From positions 188,844,184 through 188,908,183 of the forward strand of contig CM066044.1 in assembly GCA_033557465.1 (NCBI GenBank): 64,000 nt of DNA, given 5' to 3'. The position numbers and the translations under genes are program-made. This DNA comes from Ichthyophis bannanicus. Taxonomy: Eukaryota > Chordata > Amphibia > Gymnophiona > Ichthyophiidae. Shown here piece after piece: positions 22,536 to 32,999 of this stretch. The first letter of the stretch is position 1, and the number at the start of each line of letters is the position of its first letter. The notes below the pieces were generated by a model that worked only from the letters and a program-made list of their open reading frames with translations, was not told the DNA's origin and searched no databases.

Positions 22536-24726
22536 CAGCGGTGGTTCCTGCAGAGCATGTCCCTATGTTTTACCCTATGATGCAGATACAACAGCAACAT
22601 GTGCAAAGCCCAAAGCAGCAGCGAACAGGGGTACAAACACCCACTCACACAGGCTCCACAATCCAAAGATGCATGGAGCGTCAGGCTGTTGGCCCCAGCA
22701 TTGAGCTGCAGTTATCACCAGAGCACTACTACTACCTACTGTACAGTTTAGCAATGTCAGCACTGTGATCAGGACCAGTGTGGCGGGCAGGGTTGCCAAC
22801 CACACCTATCTTTGCACAATGCTGCAATAGGAGTGTGTGTGTGTATGCTATCCATTGTTTTGTGGCTGCCCACACCTCACCGGGCCCAAAATGTCCCACT
22901 GTTACCAGCGTTAGCCTGAATATGTACATAATGAGGAGCAAGGTGTTGTGGGTATGGCCCAGGCAGGGCGGATTGGCCAGGATGCATCTTCACAGGGTGT
23001 GGGGCAATGGCTGGGACACTGTAGTGCCCGACCACCGCCTGCATGGACAGGGTGGCCACAGCATGGCATGCTGGGAGGGCACTCACTCTGACCGAGCAGT
23101 GACCATGGCATGTCTAGGGTCCCACATAGTGCTCTACATTATCTGCCTCCAGTGATACTTTGTGTTTCCACTGCTGGGGCCCCAATCGCTGAGATGCCTG
23201 CTTGGTGCACATAGTTCCTCTGTGAGCATGGATTGGCTAGTGAACTGTCTGCAGTTAGACCGTGCATGGTCGGAACACCTATACGGTGCAGTCTGACTGT
23301 GCTGTCTGCTAGTGACTGGCAGACAGTGGTGTGAGGCAGTTGGGGACTTTCCAGAGCTAACCCCATCATTGTTGCTGGTCTGCCACTGCCCCAGCCACAT
23401 TTATGGCTCTTGCCCACCAACCCTGGAGGGCTGTCATATACCAGCAGAATGGAGGTTGCTTCACAGGGGGGTGGGGCACCTGTCCCTTACCTAGAAAAAG
23501 GGTGATGTGAGCCCTTTGAGGTATATAGTGTATACCACTTTGCCCCATAAAGGCACTGCTACACAAACCTCATGCAAGTCTGGAAACCCCTCTGCCCTGA
23601 TAAAAGGTGCCCATGTCAGCCAGACCCTAACACGGGGTACACACTAATCTTGGTAGTGTCTGGTCCCAGAGGGCCACATGTGACTGCAGGATAAAGATGG
23701 ACACTGAATTACCATCAGCTGCACTGCAAAGAACACCTGTCACACACTGGTAGTGATAGGGATGTACAGCAGGGCCTATCTCTAGCACCACATGTACTGC
23801 AGACCTAGTGCTGGGCACCCATCCTATCCCTCAGGGAGAACACAGAACTTGCAAAATGGCATAGTCTGTAGCTACTCTGTGCCAGTATCATGCACTGTCA
23901 GTTCGTCTTTCCAAGCTGAGATACCGGAGAGGTGCAGACCCCATTTGCTGATCAGCTGTAGACAGCTATTCAGCATGTGCATTGCATCATGGGTACTGGT
24001 GGGGTTACCCTATCCTGGCACTCAGAGCAGACAATTTGTGCGGTGACATGCAGTCCTTCTGTACCCAGCCATTGCTGTGACATACACCACGGAGGTATAG
24101 CCTACATGCCCATCCTACTCAAATAGTGTGCATGCCTGTAACAGTCATATTTTTGCAGATTTGTGCTGCCAGCCCATAATACCCTTGCCACAATTGCCAA
24201 CATTCCCTCGGTCCGTCTATCTGCATCTGTCTGCCTGTGCGGGCTGTCACCCCATGTCCTGTACTGCTATCCTTTCCTGCATTGCGCCTCTTTATGCTTG
24301 CCTCGCCTGTGCCTGATCTGCATGGCACCACCACTCCTCTGTCCACCCATCATTGTAACTATCCTGCCACCTCCGCCTCCACTGGGGGACACGTATTCCT
24401 ATCGTCTGCCACCAACTGTCTTTCCAGTACTTTACATTGCCAACACCCTGTGCTGTGGTACAGTTGCCCCCACCATGTTTGTCATCAGTACTGGCAGTCA
24501 CATGGGATGCCCGCAGATATGGCAGGTCCAGCGGCTCCCAGCTCTCCCTCCTTCATTCATCTGTTCATTGCCTTTCCTGAGTGCTCTATGTAGTGTTAGG
24601 GCTACATCTGTCTCTGTTCCTCACAGGTCATGCATGTCATCCTGCAGCACCTTGCAGCCCTTAGGCCACACTAACCTAGGGCACCATAACCTTGTTAGGC
24701 CACCGTAACCTATGGTTCCGTAACCC

Positions 24727-24960
24727 AGGGTGCCTTCTAAGGTGCCTTGTCCAGGGGTGCCTAATACACCACTTAGCCTAAGGAGCCCTACTGTATAAGG
24801 CACCTTACAAAGCACCTTATGAGGCACCTTATAAGGCACCTTATGGGGCACCTAACAAGGCACCTTATTAGGCACATTACTTATAAGGCACCTTACAAGG
24901 CGCCTTGTAATTTGCCTTGTAAGGTGCCTTATGAGGCGCCTTGTAGCGCGCATTAGTTTG
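24727..24960. repeat. GGCACCTTAT palindromic array, copy C
   Basis: About 16 units of AAGGCACCTTAT, AAGGTGCCTTGT and AAGGCGCCTTGTA with 1-6 base spacers run for 230 bases, the longest array of its kind here. It ends about 120 bases from the right TIR. Confidence 0.75.
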
Positions 24961-25097
24961 TAACATGCGTTAGCTGATACGGCTTGCTGTAACGATGCAT
25001 CACCCATGCCTTTATATGGGCATCTGTACCTTTACCGTGGAACCTAACGCGAATGACATTACCGCAGTTTAGTAAACATACCCCATAGAATTACCTG

Positions 25098-25229
25098 TGT
25101 AGAAATCCAAACAAACTATTTGCAATATAAGGGGAGAAGCTGATATGCATAAACCAGGAAAGAGACCCTGGGATGACAGTGTTGTAAGATCTCAAGATTG
25201 CAAAACAATGTGACAAGGTGATGGCCATG
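25098..25229 (+). mobile_element. CR1 fragment, plus strand
   Basis: The text GCTGATATGCATAAACCAGG and AAGATCTCAAGATTGCAAAA is nearly identical to the reverse complement of 25650-25785, so it is the same CR1 segment in opposite orientation. It lies between the end of copy C and an L2-like 3' end. Confidence 0.65.
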
Positions 25230-25548
25230 GTCTCCTATAGAAAATTTAAGAAATTACTAAAGACCTGGCTTTTCTAAAATTCCTTTAGAGAATATCTTCC
25301 CTCATGTGATCCTCCATAATTTTCTCACAGACGTATTGGATTTTAATTGTGCTACTTCATTTCCTGGTCCTATTGTTCCTTCTTTTTCTTTTGGACGTAA
25401 ATGTTGATGTTGAGTCTTTTTGTGTTAGTGATATCTTTTTTTTCTGTCTGTTGACCCAATGGCCTTTTATTTTTTTGTGAACCGCCATTCTGTCCACTTT
25501 CATGTCTGAATGGCAGTATATTAAATGCAAATAAATACATAAATGCTG
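25230..25548 (+). mobile_element. L2-like LINE 3' end
   Basis: The protein end YRKFKKLLKTWLF is followed by a stop, a T-rich 3' UTR, GAACGCCAT-type text (GTGAACCGCCATTCTG, then GAATGGCAGTATATTAAATG) and an AAATAAATACATAAAT tail. It probably belongs to the LINE that starts at 19755, displaced by later insertions, but it could be a separate short insertion. Confidence 0.65.
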
Positions 25549-26284
25549 TATTCTAAGAGAAGTCTCACTAATTATGAGTACAGAGGCATTATTACTTCCT
25601 CCTTATGACTGGTTCTGCTTCTGTCTATAAAGCTTAGCAGCCTTCTGGGCTTTGGCTATCACCTTGTCACATTGTTTTGCAATCTTGAGATCTTACAACA
25701 CTGTCATCCCAGGGCCTCTTTCCTGGTTTATGCATATCAGCTTCTCCCCTTGTACTGCATATAGTTTGTTTGGATTTCTGCACCCTAAATGCATCACTTT
25801 TTACTTTTTCGCATTAATACTTAACTGCCAAACAGTCAACCATTCTGTTCATTTTTGTAGATCATGTCTCATTTTGTGCACTCCCTCAGGGGTGTGTACT
25901 CTATTACAGATGTTTATGTCAGCTACAAAAAGGAAAATTTTACCTTCTAATCCCTCAGCAATATTGCTCACAAAGATGTTGAATAGAACTGGTCCAGGAC
26001 CAATCCCTGAGGCACTCCACCAATCATTTTTCTTTCCTCTGAGTGAATACCATTTATCACTACCCTCTGTTGTCTATCAGTCAACCATTTTTAACCTAGT
26101 TCACCACTTTGGGACCCAACCTCAGGCTGCTTGATTTATTCATGAGCCTCCTATGAGGAACAGTATCAAAGGTTTTTTTTGAAATCCAAGTAGATCACAC
26201 ATCTAGCATGTGCCTCTATCTAGTTCTGTAGTTACCAAGTCGAAAAAATCAAATTAGTTTGGCACAGTTTGCCTTTGGTAAAGC
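25549..26284 (-). mobile_element. CR1-clade LINE, RT region, host of the DIRS element
   Basis: In reverse complement the order is CTTTGATACTGTTCCTCATAG ('FDTVPHR'), then DRQQRVVINGIHSE, GGVPQGLVLD and the region normally holding FADD. WLTVWQLSINAKKxKVMHLG-like text and the segment shared with 25098-25229 follow. Stops are frequent. At 26284 the CR1 text 'TTTGGTAAAGC' stops at the DIRS terminus, and CATGTTGCCTCAG at 35332 reads as its continuation. Confidence 0.7.
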
Positions 26285-26400
26285 ATAGTTACTCATTTGT
26301 AAAGGTGATCTCCGAGAACAGCAAGAATCAGTCTTCACATATGGGTATCGTCAGTACCGACAAAGCCCGCATGGGAACGCTCCCAAGCATCCAATAAGAA
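26285..26400. repeat. DIRS inverted terminal repeat (3' side)
   Basis: GAACAGCAAGAATCAGTCTTC, then CACATATGGGTATCGTCAGTACC and CCAATAAGAAAGCCTTTGGGA, pairs with 35200-35331 read in reverse complement (CAGGAACAAGCAGGAATGG, CACATATGGGTATCGTTGGTACC, CCAATAGGAAAGCCTTTGGGA). The two termini are about 80 percent alike by eye. Confidence 0.8.
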
Positions 26401-26559
26401 AGCCTTTGGGAACATTCCATTCCACCTGCACATCTGCCTTCCTGGCTTCCCAACTCCTCTCCTCAGTTGAGTTTGCAGCTGAGAGACAGAGGAAAAAGTA
26501 TACCCAACAACAACTCCTAGGGAGGAGGGTGGATTGTGAAGACAGATTCCTGCTGTTCC

Positions 26560-26650
26560 CAGAAATCACCTGTTACAGGTGAGTAGCTATGCTATCTCCA
26601 GGAACAAGCAGGAATGCAGTATTCACATATGGGACTCACGAGCTTCCAGG
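26560..26650. repeat. DIRS internal complementary region
   Basis: CACCTGTTACAGGTGAGTAG is a palindrome-centred block. It is followed by a second AGGAACAAGCAGGAATG...CACATATGGG in direct orientation to the outer repeat. In DIRS elements such a region templates completion of the termini during replication. Its location downstream of the recombinase fits. Confidence 0.65.
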
Positions 26651-26770
26651 CAAAGACATCCCCGAGGCTAATAAATGGAGGCAAAGTGGCCCAGTGGATT
26701 CGAGTGTAGAAGGCCAGATCATGGAGCCAGGTGTCTGGTGCCAGAGAAGTATAATTGGTAGGAGTTGTGA

Positions 26771-27478
26771 TTAAGTCCCAAAGAGATACTGAAGAACATC
26801 ATGGCCAAAGACAGCATCCTGACAGGAGTCCCTTTCAAGGCAGTAGTAAGCAGAGAAGGTGTAAACAGAGGAACAGGTAGCTGCCCGGTAGATCTCCCTT
26901 ATGGAGACAGAATGGAAACTGGCGACTGAGGCTGCTATGGACCTCATGTTGTGAGTGGTGACGTGACCCTTGAGAGAGAGTCCTGCTTGAGTATAGGCAA
27001 AAGAAATGCAGTCCGCAATCCAGTCGAATAGAGTGCGTTTTGATACCAGAAGGCCCAAGTGACTTGGGTCAAAGTAGATAAATAATTGAGAGTATTTCCT
27101 AAAATCCTTGGTCCTGTCCAAGCAAAAGGCAAGGGCACGCTTGCAATCCAAAGTATGCAATGCTGCCTCAGCCCTAGAGGCATGAAGTTGGGGAAAGAAG
27201 ACCGGTAGCATGACAGACTGGTGTTATGAAAAGAAGAGATCACTTTTGGAAAGAAATATGGGTAGGTACGAAGAAACACCTTGTCATGGTGGAATCAAGT
27301 GTAGGGAGGATCTGCTACCAGAGCTTGTAGTTCACTGATGTGACGAGTTCAGGTGACAGCAATTAGGAAGATGACCTTCCAAGACAGGAATTTTGGAGAA
27401 GTGGCAGCCAAGGGCTCAAATGGGGCTTTTAAAAGCTGTGCTAGAACCACGTTGAGGTCCCAAGCCACCAGTGTTGGG
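26771..27478 (-). pseudogene. DIRS tyrosine recombinase, C-terminal catalytic part
   Basis: The minus-strand text begins TLVAWDLNVVLAQLLKAPFE with the WDLNxVL motif of DIRS recombinases, then TSARHISELQAL carrying the first catalytic Arg. An open frame (26771-27211) follows: TLDCKRALAFCLDRT, LVSKRTLFDWI, then HNMR (the HxxR catalytic pair), AATCSSVYTFSAYY with the final Tyr. The usual Trp in 'AATWSS' is Cys here. The enzyme would integrate circular DIRS cDNA. A frameshift splits it near 27211, and the N-terminal part lies beyond the insertion at 30816. Confidence 0.85.
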
Positions 27479-27585
27479 TTGTATACAAAGAGAAATTACC
27501 AGCAGAAAGGAAGAGGTACTAATGTCACTGTACAAGTTTCTGGTGAGGCCTCCTTTGTAATATTGTGTTCAGTTTTGGAGACCAT

Positions 27586-27641
27586 ATTTATCTTTATCTT
27601 TATTCAGAGAATTTGATGGACCGCCCAGGCCATCAAAGGAT
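27586..27641 (-). mobile_element. very short L2-like LINE tail inside CR1
   Basis: TTTATCTTTATCTTTATTC followed by GAATTTGATGGACCGCCCAGGC is the minus-strand 3' terminus of the (ATAAAG)n-tailed family also seen at 2030 and 38540. It interrupts the CR1 coding text between 'FWRPY' and 'DAKDIKRME'. Confidence 0.65.
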
Positions 27642-28264
27642 ATAAAAAGGATGCAAAGGATATAAAAAGAATGGAAACGGTTTAGAGGAAGGCAACCAAA
27701 ATGATTTGGAGCCTGCATCAGAAGACTTATGAGAATAGACTTGAAGACCTTAATATGTACACTCTGGAGATATGATTCAGATCTTTAAATACTTAGGGGT
27801 ATGTTTACTAAACTGCGGTAACGTTAATGATCGTTAGGTAACGTTAACGCGCGTTAACATTACTTAACGATCGTTAATGTCCCCGGCTGCGGTAAACACC
27901 GCAGAAGGTGGAGAGAGGGCGGAGAGAAGGGATCAATGGGCGGAGAGTGGGCGGGGAGAGGCCCCTTTCACACTAACGCGCTGAACTGAAGGGCTGAATC
28001 CTACCGCGAATGAAAACCTGCCGTTAGATGCACATTTGCAGGAGAGAGAAACAATTTAAGTGTCAGCAATGTACAGCCTAGGCAGGGAGCCCAAGATAGG
28101 TGATAGTAGTGCTCCATTTTCAGCAACACCATAGTGCCAAAGTATGAATGGCCACCTCCTTGCAGTGGACCTAGGCCATGCCCTGCATCAGTACGTGGTG
28201 TGCAGTGCAACATACAAAGTCTGGCTGAGGAAAAGTATAGGTAGCCCCAGGGACTATTGTACAT

Positions 28265-28335
28265 CTGTGGCAACAGTGTGGTGCAGTTCACCCAGCCAGT
28301 GTGTCCAGAAGCAGAGGGTCACAGATTCAAGCCCC
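28265..28335 (+). repeat. tRNA-like module, copy D
   Basis: AACAGTGTGGTGCAGTTCAC (A-box-like) and GGGTCACAGATTCAAGCCCC (B-box-like with one mismatch to the copy C version). Confidence 0.45.
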
Positions 28336-29439
28336 ACCTGAATACGTGCATAATGAGGAGCAAGGTATTTTGGGTATGGCCCGGACAGGGCAGATTGGCC
28401 AGGATGCATCTTCACAGGGTGTGGGGCAATGGCTGGGCCACTATAGTGCCTGACCACCACCTGCATGGATAGGGTGACCACAGCATGGCATGCTGGGAGG
28501 GCACTCACTCTGACTGAGCAGTGGCCATGACAGGTCTAGGTTCCCACATAGCGCTCTAAACTATCTGCCTCCAGTGATATATTTGTGTTTCCCAGTGCTG
28601 GGGTCCCAATCACTGAAATGACTGCTTGCTGCACATGGACTGGCTGGTGGACTGTCTGCAGTTAGACTGTGCATGGTCAGAACACTTATAAGGTACAGTC
28701 TGACTGTGCTGTCTGCTGGTGACTGGCAGACAGTGGTGGGAGGCAGTTGGGGTTTTCCAGACCTAACCCCAGCATTGCTGCTGGTCTGCCACTGCCCCAG
28801 TCATAGGTATGGCTCTGGCCCACCAACCCTGTTCTTTACCTACAAAAAGGATGATGTGGGCCCTTTGGGGTATGCAGTGTATACCACTGCGACCTATAAA
28901 GGCACTGCTACACACACCTCATGCAATTCTAGGAACCCCTCTGCCCTGATAACAGCTGCCCATGTCAGCCAGACCCTAACACAGGGTACACACCAATCTG
29001 GCTGGTGTCTGCTCCCATAGGGCCACATATGACTGAAGGATACAGATGGACACCAAATTACCTTCAGCTGCACTGCAAGGAACACCTGTCACACACTGGT
29101 AGTGATGGGGATGTACAGTAGGACCTATCTCTAGCACCACATGTACTGCGGACCTAGTGCTGGGCACCCATCCTATCCCTCAGGGTGAACACAGAACCTG
29201 CACAGTGGCATGGTCTGTAGCTACTCTGTGCCAGTATCACACACTGTCAGTTCGTCTTTCCAAGCTGAGGTACCGGAGAGGTGCAGACCCCATTTGGTGA
29301 TCAGCTGTAGACTGCTATTCAGCATGTGCATTGCATCATGGGTACTGGTGGGGTTACCCTATCCTGGCACTCAGAGCAGACAGTTTGTGCGGTGACCTGC
29401 AGTCCTTCTGTACCCAGACATTGCTGTGACATATACCAT

Positions 29440-29505
29440 GGAGGTATAGCCTACTGGTTAATACAATGCCATTCTTGGCAGTGTTCATGGGTTTAGTTCC
29501 TCATT
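29440..29505 (+). repeat. tRNA-like module near the right arm, copy D
   Basis: GTATAGCCTACTGGTTAATAC (A-box-like) and TTCATGGGTTTAGTTCC (B-box-like). It is homologous to the module in copy B at 15780-15855. In copy C the equivalent site near 24090 keeps only the first half. Confidence 0.5.
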
Positions 29506-30139
29506 GTTCCCTCATCTCATGCCCTGTCCTACTCAAATAATGTGCATGCCTGTAGAGGTCATATTTTTGCAGATCTGTGCTTCCAGCCCATAATACCCTC
29601 ACCACAATTGCCAACATTCCCTCGGTCCGTCTATCTGCGTCTGTCAGCTGTGTAGCGTCCTGTCTGCCAGTGCAGGCTGCCACCCCATGTCATACCCTTT
29701 CCTGCATTGCGCCTCTTCATGCTTGCCTCACCTGTGCCTGATCTGCATGGCACCACCACTCCTCTGTCTACCCATCATTGTAATTATCCTGCCACCTCCG
29801 CCTCCACTGGGGGACATGTATTTCCATCGTCTGCCACCAACTGTTTTCCGGTACTTTACATTGCCAACACCCTGTGCTGTGGTACAGCTGCCCCACCATG
29901 TTTGTCTTCAGTACTGGCAGGCACATGGGATGCCCGCAGATATGGCAGGTCCAGCGGCTCCCACCTCTCCCTCCTTCACTCACCTGTTCATTGCCTTTCC
30001 TGAGTGCTCTATCTAGTGTTAGGGTTACATCTGTCTCTGTTCCGCACAGGTCATGCATGTCATCCTAGGGCACCTTGCAGTCCCTAGGGCACACTAACCT
30101 ATGACACCATAACCTTGTTAGGCCACCTTAACTTATGGT

Positions 30140-30320
30140 TCCATAGCCCAGGGTGCCTTCTGCGGTGCCTTGTCCAAGGGTGCCTAATATGGCGCTTAGC
30201 CTAGGAAGCCCTATAGGGCGCCTTATGAGGCACCTTACAAGGCATCTTATAAGGCGCTTTACAAGGTGCCTTGCAAGGTCCCTTACAAGGCGCCTTGTAA
30301 CACGCATTAGCAGCTACAGC
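30140..30320. repeat. GGCACCTTAT palindromic array, copy D
   Basis: AAGGTGCC, AAGGCACCTTAC, AAGGCATCTTAT and AAGGCGCCTTGTAAC units run up to 100 bases from the right TIR, as in copy C. Confidence 0.7.
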
Positions 30321-30815
30321 TTGCTGTAACGATGCAACGCCCACGCCTTTATATGGGCATCTGTACCTTTACCGCGGAACCTAATGTGAATGACATTACT
30401 GCAGTTTAGTAAACATACCCCTTAGAGTATCAATGAACAAATAGGCCTCTTCCAAAGACGGGGAAGCTGTAAAACTAAAGGGCATAACATGAAGCTGCAA
30501 GGGGGTAAACTGAAATGCAATGTCAGAAAATACTTTTTCATGGAAAGGGTGGTGGATACTTGGATGTCCTCCCGATGGAAATAATCGGGGCAAATACAGT
30601 GACAGAATTCAAAATGGCATTGGACAGACACAGTGGATCCCTTTATAGCAACAGGATAAAATCTAAATATACATAACTATCTATCTCGATATATCTCAAC
30701 AAATAAGGGTGACCTAAATGGAGTGGTGGGTACACCCCTAAACAAAGGCATGGGGAGGGGTGACCTGCACGGAGCGGTAGGTGCACCTACTCTTGCCGCC
30801 TTGCATGTTACTATG

Positions 30816-31422
30816 ATTGATGACTTGGAAAACAGAAGACTCCACATGAATAGCTGCACCAAGGTGTGGGAGGAAATGGGATGCCTATCCAGTGGCCTGC
30901 AATGGCACTGAGGTGAACTCTAACAGAGTTAGTCTTTAGCCCTGTGAAGGACAAGTGTAAATGATATTGCAGAAGAAGTTCCACTTAGCAGTCAGATGGA
31001 TCAATCTGCTTTGGTGCGCACCAAAGGGTAGACTGTCACCATGTGAAGGCATAAGAACATCTGGTAGACAGTTTGTGCAGTGAAAGAAAGACGCCCTTGA
31101 CTGGTCGAGGGAAATCCAGATCATAAAAGGTCATGCTTTTAGCAGCCATGCCGTGAGACGGAGGGCTTGTGGATTGGGATAGAGGAGTAGCCCCTGATCC
31201 TGAGAGAAGAGTTCAGGGGCATGACCCAAACTGAGGGGTGGAGTCTGTGCTAGATGAAACAGCAAAGGAAACCACGGTTTATGGGGCCAGTATGGGGCTA
31301 TTAGAATCATGGAGCCCTTGTCAGTCTGCAACTTAAACAGAGTTTTGGGTACTAGGGGGGTCGGTGGGAATGCATTAAGCAGGCCCGAGCTCCAATGTAG
31401 CAGAAAGGCATCTGCTACCTGA
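30816..31422 (-). pseudogene. DIRS RNase H/recombinase junction and recombinase N-terminal part
   Basis: The minus-strand reading gives FYDLDFP, then RCSYAFTW(x)RFSVWCAPK-like and GLKTNSVRVHLSAIA, which match the N-terminal DNA-binding part of DIRS recombinases (the 'SSIKVHLAAIS' segment). Frame changes occur between these pieces. The CR1 3' end at 30815 cuts the domain, which resumes at 27478 after a small deletion. Confidence 0.7.
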
Positions 31423-32824
31423 CTATGTTGGAAGGAAAGTCTGGAGCAAAAGAGTGGTAGTCACACATTCTCCTGAGTGGTGTACAGATCTATTCTGGGG
31501 GTTCCCCACATGTGGAAGATCTAAGATGCCAAGAGTCCACTCGTGTGATCGGAGGATGTGGCTAAGTCTGTCCGCCAGGACATTGAGCTTGCCTGGAAGA
31601 TATATCACCCGGAGATGGATGCGTTGTGCAATGGTGAAAAAAGAGAGTCGAAGGATGTCCCGGCAGAGGGGATACAAACCAGTTTCTCCCTGCTTGTTCA
31701 CATAGAACATGGCTACTTGGATGTCCATCTGGACTAAGACGTGTTTGCCTGATAGTTGGGCTTGAAAAACCCGAAGGACATTCACGAGAGCAGGTAGCGC
31801 GAGAAGGCTGATCTGCATTCGGTACTGCTGTTCTGTCCACTTCCCCTGTGTAGTGAGATTGTTCAGATGTGCTCCCCACCCAAGTTTGGAAGCATCTGTC
31901 ATTAGGGTGCATTGGGGTGGAGGCATCTGAAAAGGTGGCCCTCTGAGAAGATGTTGGGGAGAACATCACCACTGAAGGGAGTTGATAAGAGGAGGAGTGA
32001 TGAAAATCGTGTCTGAGACACGTCCGGTTACCTGACTCCATTGGGACGAGAGTGTCCATTGGGCCTGTCTCATGTGCAGACGGGCATATGGGATGATGTG
32101 GACCGTGGAGGCCATGTGTCCCAGAAAACGTAGCATGTCTCAAGCTGTCACAACACTTTGACCATGTATGGTGAGGGTCAACTTGATGAGATGAGCAGAG
32201 CTCAGCCCTAACGTGTATCGAGAAGTGCTCTGACGAACTCAATTTGCAGTGAGGGAGGCAGGCTGGATTTTGGAAGGTTTAACACAAAGTCTAGAATTTG
32301 GAGCACCGTTATGGAGCGAGAAAGTGACTGTTTTATGACCTCTAGGGATTCTCCCCTTATCAGCCAATCATCTAAGTAGGGAAAGACAGAGATCCCCAAA
32401 GTATGCGCATGTATGCTGCAACGACTGTCATGCATTTTGTGAATACTCTGGGTGCGGAAGCTAGTCCAAAGGGAAGCACCTGATACTGGCAATGGATTTG
32501 CTGAACCTGGAAACGCAGATATTGCCTGTGGTTAGGATGCATCAGCAAATGGGTATAAGCATCTTTGAGGTCTAGAGAACATAACCAGTCGTTCCTCTGA
32601 GGGTATGGCAGAAGGGTGCCGAGAGAAATCATCTTGAACTTTTCTTGAACAAGAAATTTGTTGAGATCTCTCAGATCTAGAATGGGTCTGAAACCTCCTG
32701 TTTTCTTTGGGATAAGAAAGTAAGAAGAGTAGAAGTTCTTGCCTTCTTGGGAGAGAGGGACTCTTTTGTCAGCCCCCCGAGCTAACAGGATGGCCACCTC
32801 AGAGGACAGGAGATTGGTCTGCAA
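31423..32824 (-). pseudogene. DIRS reverse transcriptase and RNase H
   Basis: The RT part shows FYSSYFLIPKKTGGFRPILD, LRDLNKFL, CSLDLKDAYTHLLMHP (catalytic Asp) and LPFGLASAPRVFTKCM. After a frameshift near 32400 it shows PYLDDWLIRGES, the YLDD form of the catalytic box. RNase H follows as TLMTDASKLGWGAHL, then QMDIQVAMFYVNKQGE and the terminal ADRLSH. These are the motifs of DIRS polymerases, acting in a cytoplasmic replication particle. A 226-codon frame at 31562-32242 in another register is a shadow. Confidence 0.9.
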
Positions 32825-32999
32825 ATGGTTTGCAGGATAATCTCTTGTGGAGGTGGGTGGGGGTAAGCTTTGAAAGTAAAGCAGATAGCCCCTTTGGACA
32901 ATGCTGAGAGTCTACCTCTGTGATGTGATGAGATGCCACCAGTGAGCATAAGCACAAAGTCTGCCTGCTACGTGAAGAGGCTGGGGACCCTGCAGAGGC

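Larger units (their letters stand above)
21482..25084 (+). mobile_element. large Harbinger-like TIR element, copy C (3603 bp)
   Basis: It starts GGGGCATGCTTACCAAAC (three differences from consensus) and ends GTTTAGTAAACATACCCC, flanked by ATA at 21479-21481 and 25085-25087. The left subterminal 130 bases repeat GTTAACGTTAC and CGTTAACG words; then comes a GAGAGAGGGCGGGG...GGTCAATGGGCGGGG region. The right end has the GGCACC array (24727-24960). A tRNA-like module lies at 22465-22535. Frames such as 24163-24708 are unbroken but low-complexity and not shared with the other copies as proteins. Confidence 0.82.
19755..25548 (+). mobile_element. old L2-like LINE, split by MITE 2, CR1 tail and copy C
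   Basis: 19755-20695 encodes RT palm sequence: LLLQLDLSAAFILMDHKLL (first catalytic Asp), CGVPEESVLSPTLF and FYTDDIPIFI, where YADD has become YTDD. LDYSNMLLIGVPKYSL and NTAVK follow. Coding text resumes at about 21206 (HWCLILSGIKNKILLLIH, YLSSYLIPYSP) and stops at 21481 where copy C begins. A plus-strand LINE 3' end at 25230-25548 (KFKKLLKTWLF then a TATTAAATGCAAATAAATA tail) is its probable terminus. Stops and frameshifts are frequent. Confidence 0.75.
27796..30421 (+). mobile_element. large Harbinger-like TIR element, copy D (2626 bp)
   Basis: It starts GGGGTATGTTTACTAAAC, ends GTTTAGTAAACATACCCC, and is flanked by TTA at 27793-27795 and 30422-30424, inside an otherwise continuous CR1 frame. 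It is collinear with copy C but lacks about 1 kb of the C interior. It has tRNA-like modules at 28265-28335 and 29445-29505 and a GGCACC array at 30140-30320. The frames at 29687-30016 resemble those of copy C at DNA level only. Confidence 0.85.
27478..30815 (+). mobile_element. CR1-clade LINE 3' part in the DIRS element, host of copy D
   Basis: 27478-27792 encodes IQREITSRKEEVLMSLYKFLVRPPL, FW with a short LINE insertion, then RKATKMI and TYENRLEDLNMYTLE. The text ends TTTAAATACTTA, copy D follows, and at 30425 it resumes with GAGTATCAATGAACAAAT, the continuing CR1 frame. The 3' UTR (GGTGCACCTACTCTTG, then CATGTTACTATG) ends at 30815. The subfamily differs from that at 36626 and 41807 and resembles 53031-53312. 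Confidence 0.82.

Noticed and set aside
24163..24708. 181-codon plus-strand frame in copy C, similar to 29687-30016 in copy D, as an element protein
   Set aside because: The DNA is shared but the reading register differs by indels and the composition is low-complexity (Cys/Pro/Leu); no transposase, nuclease or Myb-like motif is visible.
31562..32242. 226-codon minus-strand frame
   Set aside because: It is Ser/His/Pro-rich and overlaps the DIRS RNase H region in another register; the true motifs (TDASKLGWGAHL, YVNKQGE) lie in the neighbouring frame.
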